A DNA stretch of 63,413 bases from positions 1 to 63,413 of the forward strand of contig CAYUIK010000001.1 of assembly GCA_964444805.1 (NCBI GenBank). Direction: 5' to 3'. Origin of the DNA: RECG01 sp964444805. GTDB lineage: Bacteria > Bacillota_I > Bacilli_A > Acholeplasmatales > Acholeplasmataceae. The translations under genes and the position numbers were made by a program. The notes beneath the pieces are model-generated. The model made no database searches, was not told the origin of the DNA, and saw only the letters and a program-made list of their open reading frames with translations. Below, one piece after another: positions 54,809-63,410 of this stretch (position 1 is the first letter of the stretch; each line of letters starts with the position of its first letter).

Positions 54809-56008
54809 ATGGGATACATTAAGATCAACCAAAACAAAGTCAATGACAAGACGGCTCATGAACTCATGAACCTCTGTCCTTTCAACGCCTTCGACTATAC
54901 CGATGCTTATCTCGGGATCAACGCATCCTGCAAGATGTGCAAACTGTGCATCAAACAGGGTCCAAAAGGCGTCTGCGAGTGGGTCGAAGACGACCGACCA
55001 AAGATCGATAAATCCCTTTATAAGGGAATCGTCGTTCTTTGTGAGCACCACAAGGGACGCCTGCATCCGGTCACGCTCGAACTGCTCGGAAAAGCGCAAG
55101 AACTCGCAGCCACGAGCAAGGAAAAGGTGATTGCTCTGCTCATCGGTCATGACACGCAACAGATCGAATCCGAACTCGCGCGATACGGCGCAGATGAGAT
55201 GCACGTCTTCGAAGACGCCCGCTATGATCCCTTTAATGTCGAAATCCATGCTCGTGTCATCGAATCCTTTTTTCAGCAAGAAAAGATCAATATCATTCTT
55301 TTTGGCGGCACACCGCGCGGACGCAGTCTCGCTCCGCGCGTCGCCGCGAAACTCAAGACCGGCCTGACGGCCGATTGCACGAAACTGAAGATCACCACCG
55401 AAGGCGACCTTCTGCAAATCCGTCCGGCCTTCGGTGGAAACATCATGGCGAAGATCCATACGCCGAACCATCGACCTCAACTCGCCTCGATTCGCTACAA
55501 GATCTTTAACGAACCCGAAATAAAGACGTCGATTTCGCAACGAATCGCCCATCCGGCAACCATCGATTTCACATCAACGCTTCATTCGCTCGAGATCCGG
55601 GATCATCCGCCCGTAAAGGATATCGCGGATGCTGAAGTCATCATCGCCCTCGGACGCGCTTTCAAATCCAAAAAGGACCTCGCCCTCGTTGAACCTCTTA
55701 GGAAAAAACTCAACGCCGAACTCGCCTGTACCCGTCCTTTAATCGAAAACGGCTGGTTCGACCCACGAAAACAGATCGGCTTAAGCGGAAGAACGGTCAA
55801 ACCAAAACTCATCATCAACCTCGGAATCAGCGGAGCGATCCAGTACATCGAAGGCATGAAGGATGCCGAACTGATCATCAGCGTCAACAGCGACCCGGAC
55901 AACAAACTCTTTTCGATCAGCGACTACGCGATCACCGGAGATGTCTATGCGATCCTTCCCGAACTGATTCGAATCATCGACTCATTTGATAAGGAGGCAT
56001 CCTTATGA
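54809..56008 (+). CDS. electron-transfer flavoprotein alpha subunit with N-terminal ferredoxin domain (LctC-like)
   Basis: 399 residues. The N-terminal extension has C23 (NLCPF) and C41-x2-C44-x2-C47 with C56, a [4Fe-4S] ferredoxin-like cluster as in LctC. The ETF-alpha domain follows (about 70-395) with ILFGGTPRGRSLAPRVAAKL, RPAFGGNIMA, and the FAD-binding C-terminal VIIALGRAF, LGISGAIQYIEGM and ISVNSDPDNKLFSISDY blocks. Start at 54809 (GGGAG upstream). Overlaps ldh by four bases. Confidence 0.93.
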   Translation: MGYIKINQNKVNDKTAHELMNLCPFNAFDYTDAYLGINASCKMCKLCIKQGPKGVCEWVEDDRPKIDKSLYKGIVVLCEHHKGRLHPVTLELLGKAQELAATSKEKVIALLIGHDTQQIESELARYGADEMHVFEDARYDPFNVEIHARVIESFFQQEKINIILFGGTPRGRSLAPRVAAKLKTGLTADCTKLKITTEGDLLQIRPAFGGNIMAKIHTPNHRPQLASIRYKIFNEPEIKTSISQRIAHPATIDFTSTLHSLEIRDHPPVKDIADAEVIIALGRAFKSKKDLALVEPLRKKLNAELACTRPLIENGWFDPRKQIGLSGRTVKPKLIINLGISGAIQYIEGMKDAELIISVNSDPDNKLFSISDYAITGDVYAILPELIRIIDSFDKEASL

Positions 56009-57405
56009 ACTACCACAAGCCGACGCATAAGGATATCGACGCCCTTCGAAAGATCCTCGGCTCCGACCTCGTCCATATCGGTGACGCGATCAATACCGAC
56101 TATACGCACGATGAACTCCAAACCGTCTTTGGACAACCGGATGTTCTCCTTTTCGCGAAAACGAAGGCGGACGTTCAAAAAATCATGGCCTACGCCAACG
56201 AACACGTCATTCCCGTCACCGTTCGTGGGAGCGGAACCGGACTCGTCGGAGCGGCGGTGCCCATCCATGGCGGCATCCTTCTCGACATGTCGAAAATGAA
56301 CCGCATGCTGGAACTCGACCGAGATCACCTGACACTGACGGTTGAGCCTGGTGCACTCCTTCTAGACATCGCGGCATTCGTCGAAGAAAAGGGCCTTCTG
56401 TATGCTCCGGATCCCGGCGAAAAAACAGCAACGATAGGCGGAAACATCGCGACCAATGCCGGAGGCATGCGTGCCGTCAAGTACGGGGTAACCCGTGACT
56501 GGATCCGGGGTCTGGAAGTCGTCCTCGCCGACGGTTCGATCGAACGTTTCGGATCAAAAACCGTCAAAAATTCCACTGGTTACGGACTAAAAGACCTCTT
56601 GATCGGCAGTGAAGGCACGCTCGGGGTCATTACCGAAATTATTGTAAAACTCATGCCCAAGCCAAAAAAGACGATCAGCCTGCTCGTCCCCTTCGACGAT
56701 CGCAGTCAAGCGATCCAAACAGCCGTAAAGGTCTTGGCGAGCGGTGTTGTACCGACAGGTCTCGAGTATTTTGAAAAAGATCTCTTGGCCTACAGCGCTT
56801 CTTTTCTCGGTAGACGCATGCCTCACCATGACCATGCCGCCTATCTCCTTTTCAGTTTTGATGGAAACAATGAGCAAGCACTCGATCTGACGATCGATCA
56901 GATCAGCGAGCGTCTCGTCGAAGACTTCCATGCCATCGACGTCTATACGATTGATACGACCGAACGGATGACGGATGTTTGGAGTGCTCGAGGAGCTTTT
57001 TTGGAAGCCATCAAGTCTTCCACCCCGATGATGGACGAGTGCGACGTCGTCCTGCCTCGGGCAAAAATCGACGCATACCTTGCCTACGTCCGCGACCTTT
57101 CAAAAGACATGCAGGTACGTATGCCCTATTTCGGTCACATCGGTGATGGCAACCTTCATATCTACATCTGTCAGGATCAATTGTCGGAACGAGATTTTCG
57201 TAACGCAGCAAACAGACTCTTCGACCTCATGTATGAAAAAGCCGCTTCTTTCGGCGGACTCATCTCCGGTGAACACGGTATTGGCTATGCCAAAAAAGCA
57301 TACATGAAGCGTCAACTCGGGAATCGTCAGATCGAACTCATGCGTGGTATTAAGCGCGCATTCGATCCGAAAAACATTCTTAATCCTGGTAAAATAATCG
57401 ATTAG
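56005..57405 (+). CDS. FAD-dependent D-lactate dehydrogenase (GlcD/LctD-like)
   Basis: 466 residues. FAD-binding oxidase of the vanillyl-alcohol-oxidase fold: VRGSGTGLVGAAVPIHGG (about 73-90), DPGEKTATIGGNIATNAGG (about 136-154, in part), and the C-terminal HIGDGNLHI and SGEHGIG. Coupled to EtfAB it should oxidise lactate to pyruvate with NAD, driven by reduced ferredoxin. The gene run lies in the same direction after murQ, which generates D-lactate. Glycolate or 2-hydroxyglutarate remain alternative substrates. Confidence 0.92.
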   Translation: MNYHKPTHKDIDALRKILGSDLVHIGDAINTDYTHDELQTVFGQPDVLLFAKTKADVQKIMAYANEHVIPVTVRGSGTGLVGAAVPIHGGILLDMSKMNRMLELDRDHLTLTVEPGALLLDIAAFVEEKGLLYAPDPGEKTATIGGNIATNAGGMRAVKYGVTRDWIRGLEVVLADGSIERFGSKTVKNSTGYGLKDLLIGSEGTLGVITEIIVKLMPKPKKTISLLVPFDDRSQAIQTAVKVLASGVVPTGLEYFEKDLLAYSASFLGRRMPHHDHAAYLLFSFDGNNEQALDLTIDQISERLVEDFHAIDVYTIDTTERMTDVWSARGAFLEAIKSSTPMMDECDVVLPRAKIDAYLAYVRDLSKDMQVRMPYFGHIGDGNLHIYICQDQLSERDFRNAANRLFDLMYEKAASFGGLISGEHGIGYAKKAYMKRQLGNRQIELMRGIKRAFDPKNILNPGKIID

Positions 57406-57412
57406 ACCAAAC

Positions 57413-57441
57413 ATAAAACCGCTCGATCGAGCGGTTTTATT
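57413..57441. terminator. bidirectional terminator after the Etf/lactate dehydrogenase operon
   Basis: ATAAAACCGCTCG/CGAGCGGTTTTAT, a near-perfect palindrome followed by TT. Ends the long peptidoglycan operon. Confidence 0.82.
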
Positions 57442-57460
57442 ACTACGAAATGGCAGTCCT

Positions 57461-57526
57461 CTACCCCATAAACAGCAGCAAAAACATCATTAGGATTGCG
57501 GCAATCATCATTGTCAATTGGTTCAC
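57461..57526 (-). CDS. possible 21-residue hydrophobic peptide
   Basis: A GTG-started reading of 21 codons (MNQLTMMIAAILMMFLLLFMG) ending TAG, with GGAGGT ten bases upstream. All but the first few residues could span the membrane. Located 50 bases after the GAF-GGDEF gene on the same strand. No family assigned; short hydrophobic peptides occur both as real small proteins and by chance. Confidence 0.35.
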   Translation of the reverse strand: MNQLTMMIAAILMMFLLLFMG

Positions 57527-57576
57527 GACTCGAACGACCTCCTTCATTCAAAATGATGGTGCATATCGATTCTATC

Positions 57577-58572
57577 TCATGCGTTCCTTTTCACTTCGAT
57601 CAATCGCAGATCAGCCCTTTGGATAATTTCTTGAACCGTCTTTTGTCCCTCATGCAACTCGGAAATACCATAGGAAAACGACATATCATATTCCTTTAAT
57701 TTCTTGTTTTTTTCCATGTTCTTCTCGATCTTCTTGATCAGACGATCGGCATATTGCCGGTTTCGATCGGGTAAAACGAGCAAAAACTCGTCACCACCGA
57801 GTCGTCCAACTCGGTCTTTATTAGAAAGGCTAGCCTCGATCGCTTTTGAAAAAGCGATCAACAACGCATCACCGACATCATGACCGAACGCATCATTGAT
57901 CGGTTTGAAGCGATCGATGTCGATCATGACGCACGTCATCGCATCATCCGGTCTTTGGCACGCCTTGATTTCACGATCGAGATATGTCATGATGCTCCGT
58001 CGATTCGCCACTTTCGTAAGGGAATCGGTGTTCGCCATCACGGTCAGTTCTTCGATCAGTTCAAGATTTTTCAAGTCGGTCTCGATCGCGTCGCGAAAGA
58101 GCTCGAGCATCAAAACGTTTTCCTTCGAATATATCTTTGTTTGATCGTCTAGAAAACAAATCGTCCCGAAAAACGCGCCATCCATCCAACGGATTGGCAA
58201 TCCGAAGTAGGAAATCATGTTAAGCGAAACGTCCGGATTGCTCTTCCACTTTTCATCTTCGAGCGCGTTTTCGATATAGAGCATCCGGTTTTCACCGATG
58301 ACCGTCTCACAGTATAGTCCGCTTCCGAGTTCGTCTTTCCCGTCAACCGGATAGGGATTGTCTTCCCCGTCGCTTTTCAAAAAGACGTTCATATGCTCTT
58401 TCGTGATGCGCATGATCAAACCGGCAGAGACCCCGAGAACGCGTGCGAAAACGTTCATGATGTTCTGCCATTTGTCAACGATTTCTTTATGGATGTCCGG
58501 TTTTGTTCGCGCTGCGATCGGAACGCTTCTGAATTGTCCGAGTTCTCGCAGGTAAACGTTGGTTTTCGTCAT
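57577..58572 (-). CDS. GAF-GGDEF diguanylate cyclase
   Basis: 331 residues, soluble. N-terminal GAF-like domain (about 25-175: LIMRITKEHMNVFL, ISYFGLPIRWMDGAFFGTICFLDD in part). C-terminal GGDEF domain (about 180-328) with ADTDSLTKVANRR-type linker, FGHDVGDALL and intact RLGGDEF. No RxxD inhibitory site. It probably makes cyclic-di-GMP in response to a cytoplasmic ligand. Divergent from the next GGDEF gene across a palindromic region. Confidence 0.9.
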   Translation of the reverse strand: MTKTNVYLRELGQFRSVPIAARTKPDIHKEIVDKWQNIMNVFARVLGVSAGLIMRITKEHMNVFLKSDGEDNPYPVDGKDELGSGLYCETVIGENRMLYIENALEDEKWKSNPDVSLNMISYFGLPIRWMDGAFFGTICFLDDQTKIYSKENVLMLELFRDAIETDLKNLELIEELTVMANTDSLTKVANRRSIMTYLDREIKACQRPDDAMTCVMIDIDRFKPINDAFGHDVGDALLIAFSKAIEASLSNKDRVGRLGGDEFLLVLPDRNRQYADRLIKKIEKNMEKNKKLKEYDMSFSYGISELHEGQKTVQEIIQRADLRLIEVKRNA

Positions 58573-58677
58573 AGTTTGTCCTTTTATAGATTCTCGTTAT
58601 TATTGTACTATATATCCTCAAAAAACACAAAAAACACCGCTTCACGCGTCAAATCATGGCCTAGATCACGTCCGCTG

Positions 58678-58732
58678 CATAAAATGTTCGCGTTATCCTG
58701 ACAATATAATGTGACAACGCGCACATTTTATG
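58678..58732. promoter_or_regulatory. 17-bp inverted repeat around a -10 box between two GGDEF genes
   Basis: Arms 58678-58694 and 58716-58732 are complementary with one mismatch (58688/58722), with a 21-base spacer carrying TATAAT (58705-58710). The symmetry centre falls on the -10 box, so a dimeric regulator could occupy both arms. Confidence 0.6.
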
Positions 58733-58797
58733 ATAGATTGAACATATGAGCAATAAGCAAGCACTAATCGTCGACAAACACACAAAGGGGTATATCC

Positions 58798-60147
58798 ATG
58801 ATCACAAAAAAGATTTTTTCCGACCTTGCCATCATTATGATCGGTTTTGGTATCGTCATCGGCCTTTTCTTTCCCTTTTTCGTTTTAGTTACCGGAACAC
58901 CTTCATCCTACGTCATGACGCCACTCTTTTTCATTCTTTGCATATTGGCCGGTTTCATCGTCGGTCTTTTCAATATTTTTCTCGCTCGTCGGATCGTCGG
59001 ATCGAAAATCAGACAACTCGCCAAGCACATGATTCGTGTCGAAGATCGACTGATCGCCCGGTCGAAATCCTATGAACGAATCGATTGCACGAGCGAGGAC
59101 TGCTACATTCACGATATCCAATCCGCGGATGAAATCGGTGAAAGCGCGCACGCTTTCAACGCTTTGATCGAAACGCTTTCCGAGGCATTCCAGATGGAAG
59201 AAAACGTCCGATCGTTTACCGCGATTCTCGCAAGCAATCTCGAACTCGACAAATTGTCGGACGAAGCGCTCAATCAGTTGATCAAAAACATGAAGGCGTC
59301 CGCCGGTGCGATTTTACTCGAACACGACGGTGAGCTCAAGACGATCTCAACTCGAGGTATCGCAAGTCCCGATTCCCTGATTTCAAATAAACAGGTATGG
59401 CACGTTCTTAAAAACAAGGAACGACTCATCATTGATTATCCCGAAGGTGTAACTTTGGACGGTTTGATCGTCACGTTTCGGCCACGGACACTTCTAATCG
59501 ATCCGATCGTCTACAAGGATGTCTGTCTCGGAGTCGTCATGCTCGCTACCACGGAGTCCTTTACACTCGAAGCACTCAATGCCATGGTACTCTATGGACA
59601 AGGTTTATCACTCGCTTTTAAAAATGCGATATCGCACGATCAACTCCAGCACCTCGCCGCGATCGACCCTTTGACCAACATCCTCAACAGGCGCTTCGGC
59701 AGTTCGCGCCTGGCAGAAGAATACGCGCGTTCTGTCCGTAATAATTCCCCTCTCGGTGTTCTCATCTTCGATATCGACCATTTCAAAGTGATCAACGACA
59801 CCTATGGCCATATCGTTGGCGACAAAATCCTTCTCATGCTCACCCGAGCGGTGAAAAACGTCTTGCGGGAGGGGGACATTTTCTATCGCTACGGCGGCGA
59901 AGAATTCATCGTATTACTTCCCGGAGCTTCAAGAAAAGATGTCTTGAAAGCAGCCGAACAGATCCGACACACCACGGAAGATCTGGAAACGCATCATAAC
60001 GATCAAACGCTAAAAATCACCGTGAGCATCGGTGGCACGTCGTTCCCGGAAATCGAAGCGTCAAACGCAGAAGACTTAATTAAAGTTGCCGATCAGAAAC
60101 TCTATCAAGCGAAAGATGCCGGTCGAAACCGGTCGATCATCGCATGA
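58798..60147 (+). CDS. membrane HAMP-GAF-GGDEF diguanylate cyclase
   Basis: 449 residues. Two transmembrane helices (about 8-32, 42-65), a HAMP-like region (about 65-130), a GAF-like domain (about 135-275) and GGDEF (about 285-448) with AAIDPLTNILNRR, YGHIVGDKIL and RYGGEEF. The RxxD inhibitory site is present (REGD, five residues before GGEEF), so product feedback is likely. GGGG just before the ATG serves as ribosome site. Single gene with its own terminator. Confidence 0.9.
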   Translation: MITKKIFSDLAIIMIGFGIVIGLFFPFFVLVTGTPSSYVMTPLFFILCILAGFIVGLFNIFLARRIVGSKIRQLAKHMIRVEDRLIARSKSYERIDCTSEDCYIHDIQSADEIGESAHAFNALIETLSEAFQMEENVRSFTAILASNLELDKLSDEALNQLIKNMKASAGAILLEHDGELKTISTRGIASPDSLISNKQVWHVLKNKERLIIDYPEGVTLDGLIVTFRPRTLLIDPIVYKDVCLGVVMLATTESFTLEALNAMVLYGQGLSLAFKNAISHDQLQHLAAIDPLTNILNRRFGSSRLAEEYARSVRNNSPLGVLIFDIDHFKVINDTYGHIVGDKILLMLTRAVKNVLREGDIFYRYGGEEFIVLLPGASRKDVLKAAEQIRHTTEDLETHHNDQTLKITVSIGGTSFPEIEASNAEDLIKVADQKLYQAKDAGRNRSIIA

Positions 60148-60149
60148 AA

Positions 60150-60182
60150 AAAGGCACCTCGGTCATGACCGAGATGCCTTTC
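60150..60182. terminator. terminator hairpin between convergent genes
   Basis: AAAGGCAcCTCGGTC/GACCGAGaTGCCTTT stem (one mismatch) serving the GGDEF gene and probably the convergent HD-GYP gene. Confidence 0.8.
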
Positions 60183-60195
60183 TTAATGGTTTGTT

Positions 60196-60816
60196 TCACT
60201 TAGAAATCGTATCCTCTTCCAATACGCGAGAGATGAAAATTTCCACGAGTCGCGGATCGAATTGCGATCCCGCATGAGCCCTAAGTTCTTCAATAGCCGC
60301 TTTTTTATCCATGGCTTTTCGATAAGGACGATCGGCGGTCATGGCCTCATAGGCGTCAGATATGCTAATAATGCGCGAAACGAGAGGTATTTCATCACCC
60401 TTGAGTTGATCGGGATACCCGTGGCCATCGATGCGCTCGTGATGCGAGCGTGCATATGGGGCAAGTTTGGAATACTCGGCGGCCGCACTCAAGATTTCAT
60501 AGCCGATGACCGGATGCATGCGCATGATGGTCCACTCATCATCGGTCAGTTTACCCGGCTTATTGATAATGTGGTCGGGAATCGAGATCTTACCGATGTC
60601 ATGGAACATGCCGGCCAAACGCAATTCATCGAGTTTTTCGGCAGCAAGTCCGAGAACTTCACCCATTCGCACACAATAATCGCTCACTCTCCGAGAGTGG
60701 AGCGCCTCTTCATGATGCTTGTAAGTAAGCGTTTGGAGAATATCCATCATCGATCGATCCTTTGCGTTCTTGGTTTTCTTTCGCTTTTTCAATGTCTCAT
60801 CACGTGTCCTTATCAT
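60196..60816 (-). CDS. stand-alone HD-GYP domain phosphodiesterase
   Basis: 206 residues, almost entirely an HD-GYP domain: HHEEALHSRRVSDY, AGMFHDIGKISIPDHI, SHHERIDGHGYP and SDAYEAMTADRPYRKAM are present, with the HD and GYP metal-binding residues intact. It should hydrolyse cyclic-di-GMP or a related dinucleotide. No sensor domain beyond a basic 20-residue N-terminus. Completes a cluster with two GGDEF genes. Confidence 0.88.
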   Translation of the reverse strand: MIRTRDETLKKRKKTKNAKDRSMMDILQTLTYKHHEEALHSRRVSDYCVRMGEVLGLAAEKLDELRLAGMFHDIGKISIPDHIINKPGKLTDDEWTIMRMHPVIGYEILSAAAEYSKLAPYARSHHERIDGHGYPDQLKGDEIPLVSRIISISDAYEAMTADRPYRKAMDKKAAIEELRAHAGSQFDPRLVEIFISRVLEEDTISK

Positions 60817-61049
60817 GTACCTTTGAAATCACTTGGAAAAGACCATGCCAGATCTAAGATCCGGTCGTCCACATTTAACAGAAATCAGGTAGATAACCGT
60901 ATGTACGACAACCGACTCGGTCGTACCCTTAATTATCCTTGACCATATACGAATTTTATCATATATGTTTTTTCTCGATGTGACAGATATGTCCTATTAT
61001 GACATTTAAAATCATATTTTACTCTTTTAAATCGTATATCTTGCAAAAA

Positions 61050-62132
61050 TCAGTCCGGGAAAGACAAATCTTTCTTGAACTCATCGATGACGCTTTCAAG
61101 TAGCTCGTAGTCGATCCTATACCCTAGCTTTCGCTGACCCTTGTCGAGCCGAATCGCACCAGCCTTGATGAACTCGTTGGTGTGATAGGAAATCGTCGCG
61201 CTCGACACGCCGAGATGATGAGCGATATCTTTGAGTGACGACATGCCTTGGCTGATCGAACGGAGCACTTCATAGCGTGTTTTGTCGCCCAGCGCTTTAA
61301 ACAGCTTGACACGGTGGTTGATCTTGTCTTCATTCAACCGCGAGATTTTCTCAAAGGCCGCTTCCATGCGTCTCCCCCAGATGAAAATGGGAACGTTGCC
61401 CACATCACGAACTCGGAGCACATAGGCAAAGATCGCCGATACGTAGAGACGCGCTTCTCGCCCCTGAATGATGGCATGGTCGATTCGGCCCATGGTCAAC
61501 CGCTTGATTTCTTCCTCGGGATTCGCGTTGAGCGTTTCTTCGAGTTTTTTACCGATAACAACAATGTCATCCACATAGGATTCATAGATTTCAAGGAAAA
61601 CCGGATAGATTTCGAGCAAAAGATCGACGAACTGATCGAGATGTTTTTTCGGGTTTTCGAGGATGACGAGCAAGCTCCATTTGAAACCCGGATCGGCGTC
61701 GAGGTCGTGAACGAACGCCATCTCGTTTTGTGCAAGGGCTTTTTCTACCATGTCGTCTTCGATTTCATCTTCCTGTTCTTCTTTAAGAATGGCACGCATC
61801 AATTCACGCTTGATGGTTTCAGCGCTTTGATTGGAAAGGTGTTCGACATAGTCGTTGACCTCGTTGTGCGCTTCGATCGGAAAAGCTTGAATGAGCAGTT
61901 GAACGAAGTCGTACTTACTGAAGGTGTCGTCCAAATAATAGAATTCGATTCTCTTTTGAAACGGTTGAAGCGACTTCTTGATGTGTTCGATCAGTTGTTT
62001 GTGATCCTCGTCGATGACGCTTTCGAGTTCCGGTTCCTCTTCGATCGTCTTTTCGAAATCGACATAGATCATTTTTGCAAAATGCAAAAAATCGTATGTC
62101 CTGCTTTCTTTCGGGCAAAATGTGAAGGTCAT
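61050..62132 (-). CDS. ArsR-type winged-helix regulator with large N-terminal domain
   Basis: 360 residues. The C-terminal ~85 residues are an ArsR/SmtB-type winged helix (LFKALGDKTRYEVLRSISQGM, in part; DIAHHLGVSSATISYHTNEF, in part). The first ~270 residues are helical, acidic and not recognised, and probably form a ligand-binding or dimerisation domain. Located 12 bases after the MFS transporter gene in the same direction, so it most likely controls that transporter in response to an exported compound. Confidence 0.8.
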   Translation of the reverse strand: MTFTFCPKESRTYDFLHFAKMIYVDFEKTIEEEPELESVIDEDHKQLIEHIKKSLQPFQKRIEFYYLDDTFSKYDFVQLLIQAFPIEAHNEVNDYVEHLSNQSAETIKRELMRAILKEEQEDEIEDDMVEKALAQNEMAFVHDLDADPGFKWSLLVILENPKKHLDQFVDLLLEIYPVFLEIYESYVDDIVVIGKKLEETLNANPEEEIKRLTMGRIDHAIIQGREARLYVSAIFAYVLRVRDVGNVPIFIWGRRMEAAFEKISRLNEDKINHRVKLFKALGDKTRYEVLRSISQGMSSLKDIAHHLGVSSATISYHTNEFIKAGAIRLDKGQRKLGYRIDYELLESVIDEFKKDLSFPD

Positions 62133-62144
62133 GGTTTTATCTCC

Positions 62145-63410
62145 TTATATTTTTTGTGTTTCATATGTGAAACCACTCAATGTTCTATGAAACCTCAGGA
62201 TCGCGAATCCAACGATTACCCCACTGATGAGGATAACCGAACTCGGTGGTAATTGGTCGTATAAGAAACCGAAGATGACTTGTCCGATCGGAATGAGGAC
62301 AGTCGCGACGAGTTGGAGTACGGCGACCGTCCTGCTCATAAACTCATCGGGAACGATATTTTGTATGAGCGTACCGATCGAGACGTTGATCAGAACAACG
62401 ATTAATCCCGAGATGAAGCCAAGTACGATTAATGCGCCAAATGGCAGGTAGAAGCTCATCTTTTCGTTGATAAAGAGATCGGTCGTAAAAAAAGCCATGA
62501 GTAGGATTACGACGGTCATAAGCATGAATCCGAAATTAAGGACGCCTCCGAGCGTGTGTTTTCGGATGTAGGCACCAAGAAACAGGGACCCAACGATCAT
62601 CGAGGAAGCGAGCACGGTCTGAAAGATACTGTACTGATAGTCGCTTGCACCAAGTATCTCACGAACGACATAGATGAAACCGACCGAAAAGAGGGGCGAG
62701 ACCGCGAAGTTGACGATGGCAGCGAGCTTGACAATCGTCCGAATCCGCTGGTCGTTTTTGATGAGTTGGAACCCTTCCTTAACGTCCTTTTTGAAAGACG
62801 CGACATTTTTCTTGTTCGAAATGACGCGTTGCCGCGGAACGCGAATAAACGTTTCGCTGATGGCGGATATCAGGAAACTGAGCGCGTTTACGATCAACGC
62901 GATTCCCAAACCGAATAGAGCGTAGATGACGGCACCGATTGCCGGAGAAAGGAGTTGTGCGATACTCATCGACAGCGTATGAAGCGAGTTCGCGCCAACT
63001 CGGTCCTCGGGTTTAACGATCGAGGGTATGATCGCTTGGAGCGAAGCGCCGAAAAAGATTTCGGTAATCTCCAGTAAAACAACGAGAAGGTAAACGGCCA
63101 GAAGGGGGAAACTGCCGAATAGAAAGAAATAGGCGGCAAAAACAAAAAGGAAAACAGCATTCAAAAAATCGAGCATGACGATCATTTTTTTGCGGTCGAA
63201 CCAGTCACCGAAAACACCCGCGATCGGTGAAAAGATGAGTCGCGGGAGAATTGAGATGGCAAGCATCGAGGCGAAGATCGTCGCGGAACCCGTCACATCG
63301 AGGACATAGAGTGAAAGCACGAACTGTTGGATGTTGCTGCCGAGCAAAGAGACGAAGTGACCGCCCATGAGGAGGGAATAATCCTTTTGTTTGAGAAGTT
63401 TCTTATACAT
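62145..63410 (-). CDS. MFS transporter (drug/siderophore exporter-like)
   Basis: 421 residues, twelve transmembrane helices, of the MFS_3/EntS-like group. It has GDWFDRKKMIVM between helices 2 and 3 (the motif A loop), IPSIVKPEDRVGANSLH and IPDEFMSRTVAV-type loops (NIVPDEFMSR). Substrate unknown; such proteins export lipophilic compounds or are macrolide-efflux-like. The start is almost at the window edge (63410), so upstream signals are not visible. Followed by the ArsR-type regulator. Confidence 0.88.
   Translation of the reverse strand: MYKKLLKQKDYSLLMGGHFVSLLGSNIQQFVLSLYVLDVTGSATIFASMLAISILPRLIFSPIAGVFGDWFDRKKMIVMLDFLNAVFLFVFAAYFFLFGSFPLLAVYLLVVLLEITEIFFGASLQAIIPSIVKPEDRVGANSLHTLSMSIAQLLSPAIGAVIYALFGLGIALIVNALSFLISAISETFIRVPRQRVISNKKNVASFKKDVKEGFQLIKNDQRIRTIVKLAAIVNFAVSPLFSVGFIYVVREILGASDYQYSIFQTVLASSMIVGSLFLGAYIRKHTLGGVLNFGFMLMTVVILLMAFFTTDLFINEKMSFYLPFGALIVLGFISGLIVVLINVSIGTLIQNIVPDEFMSRTVAVLQLVATVLIPIGQVIFGFLYDQLPPSSVILISGVIVGFAILRFHRTLSGFTYETQKI

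Noticed and set aside
54479..55552. 357-codon antisense open frame across etfB and etfA
   Set aside because: Shadow of two strongly conserved genes; no signals of its own.
60262..60942. 226-codon open frame opposite the HD-GYP gene
   Set aside because: The opposite strand encodes intact HD and GYP motifs; this frame is a by-product.
61248..62252. 334-codon open frame antisense to the ArsR-type gene
   Set aside because: Phe/Asp-rich mirror of a real gene, no ribosome-binding site, no recognised motif; the minus-strand reading has a clear winged helix.
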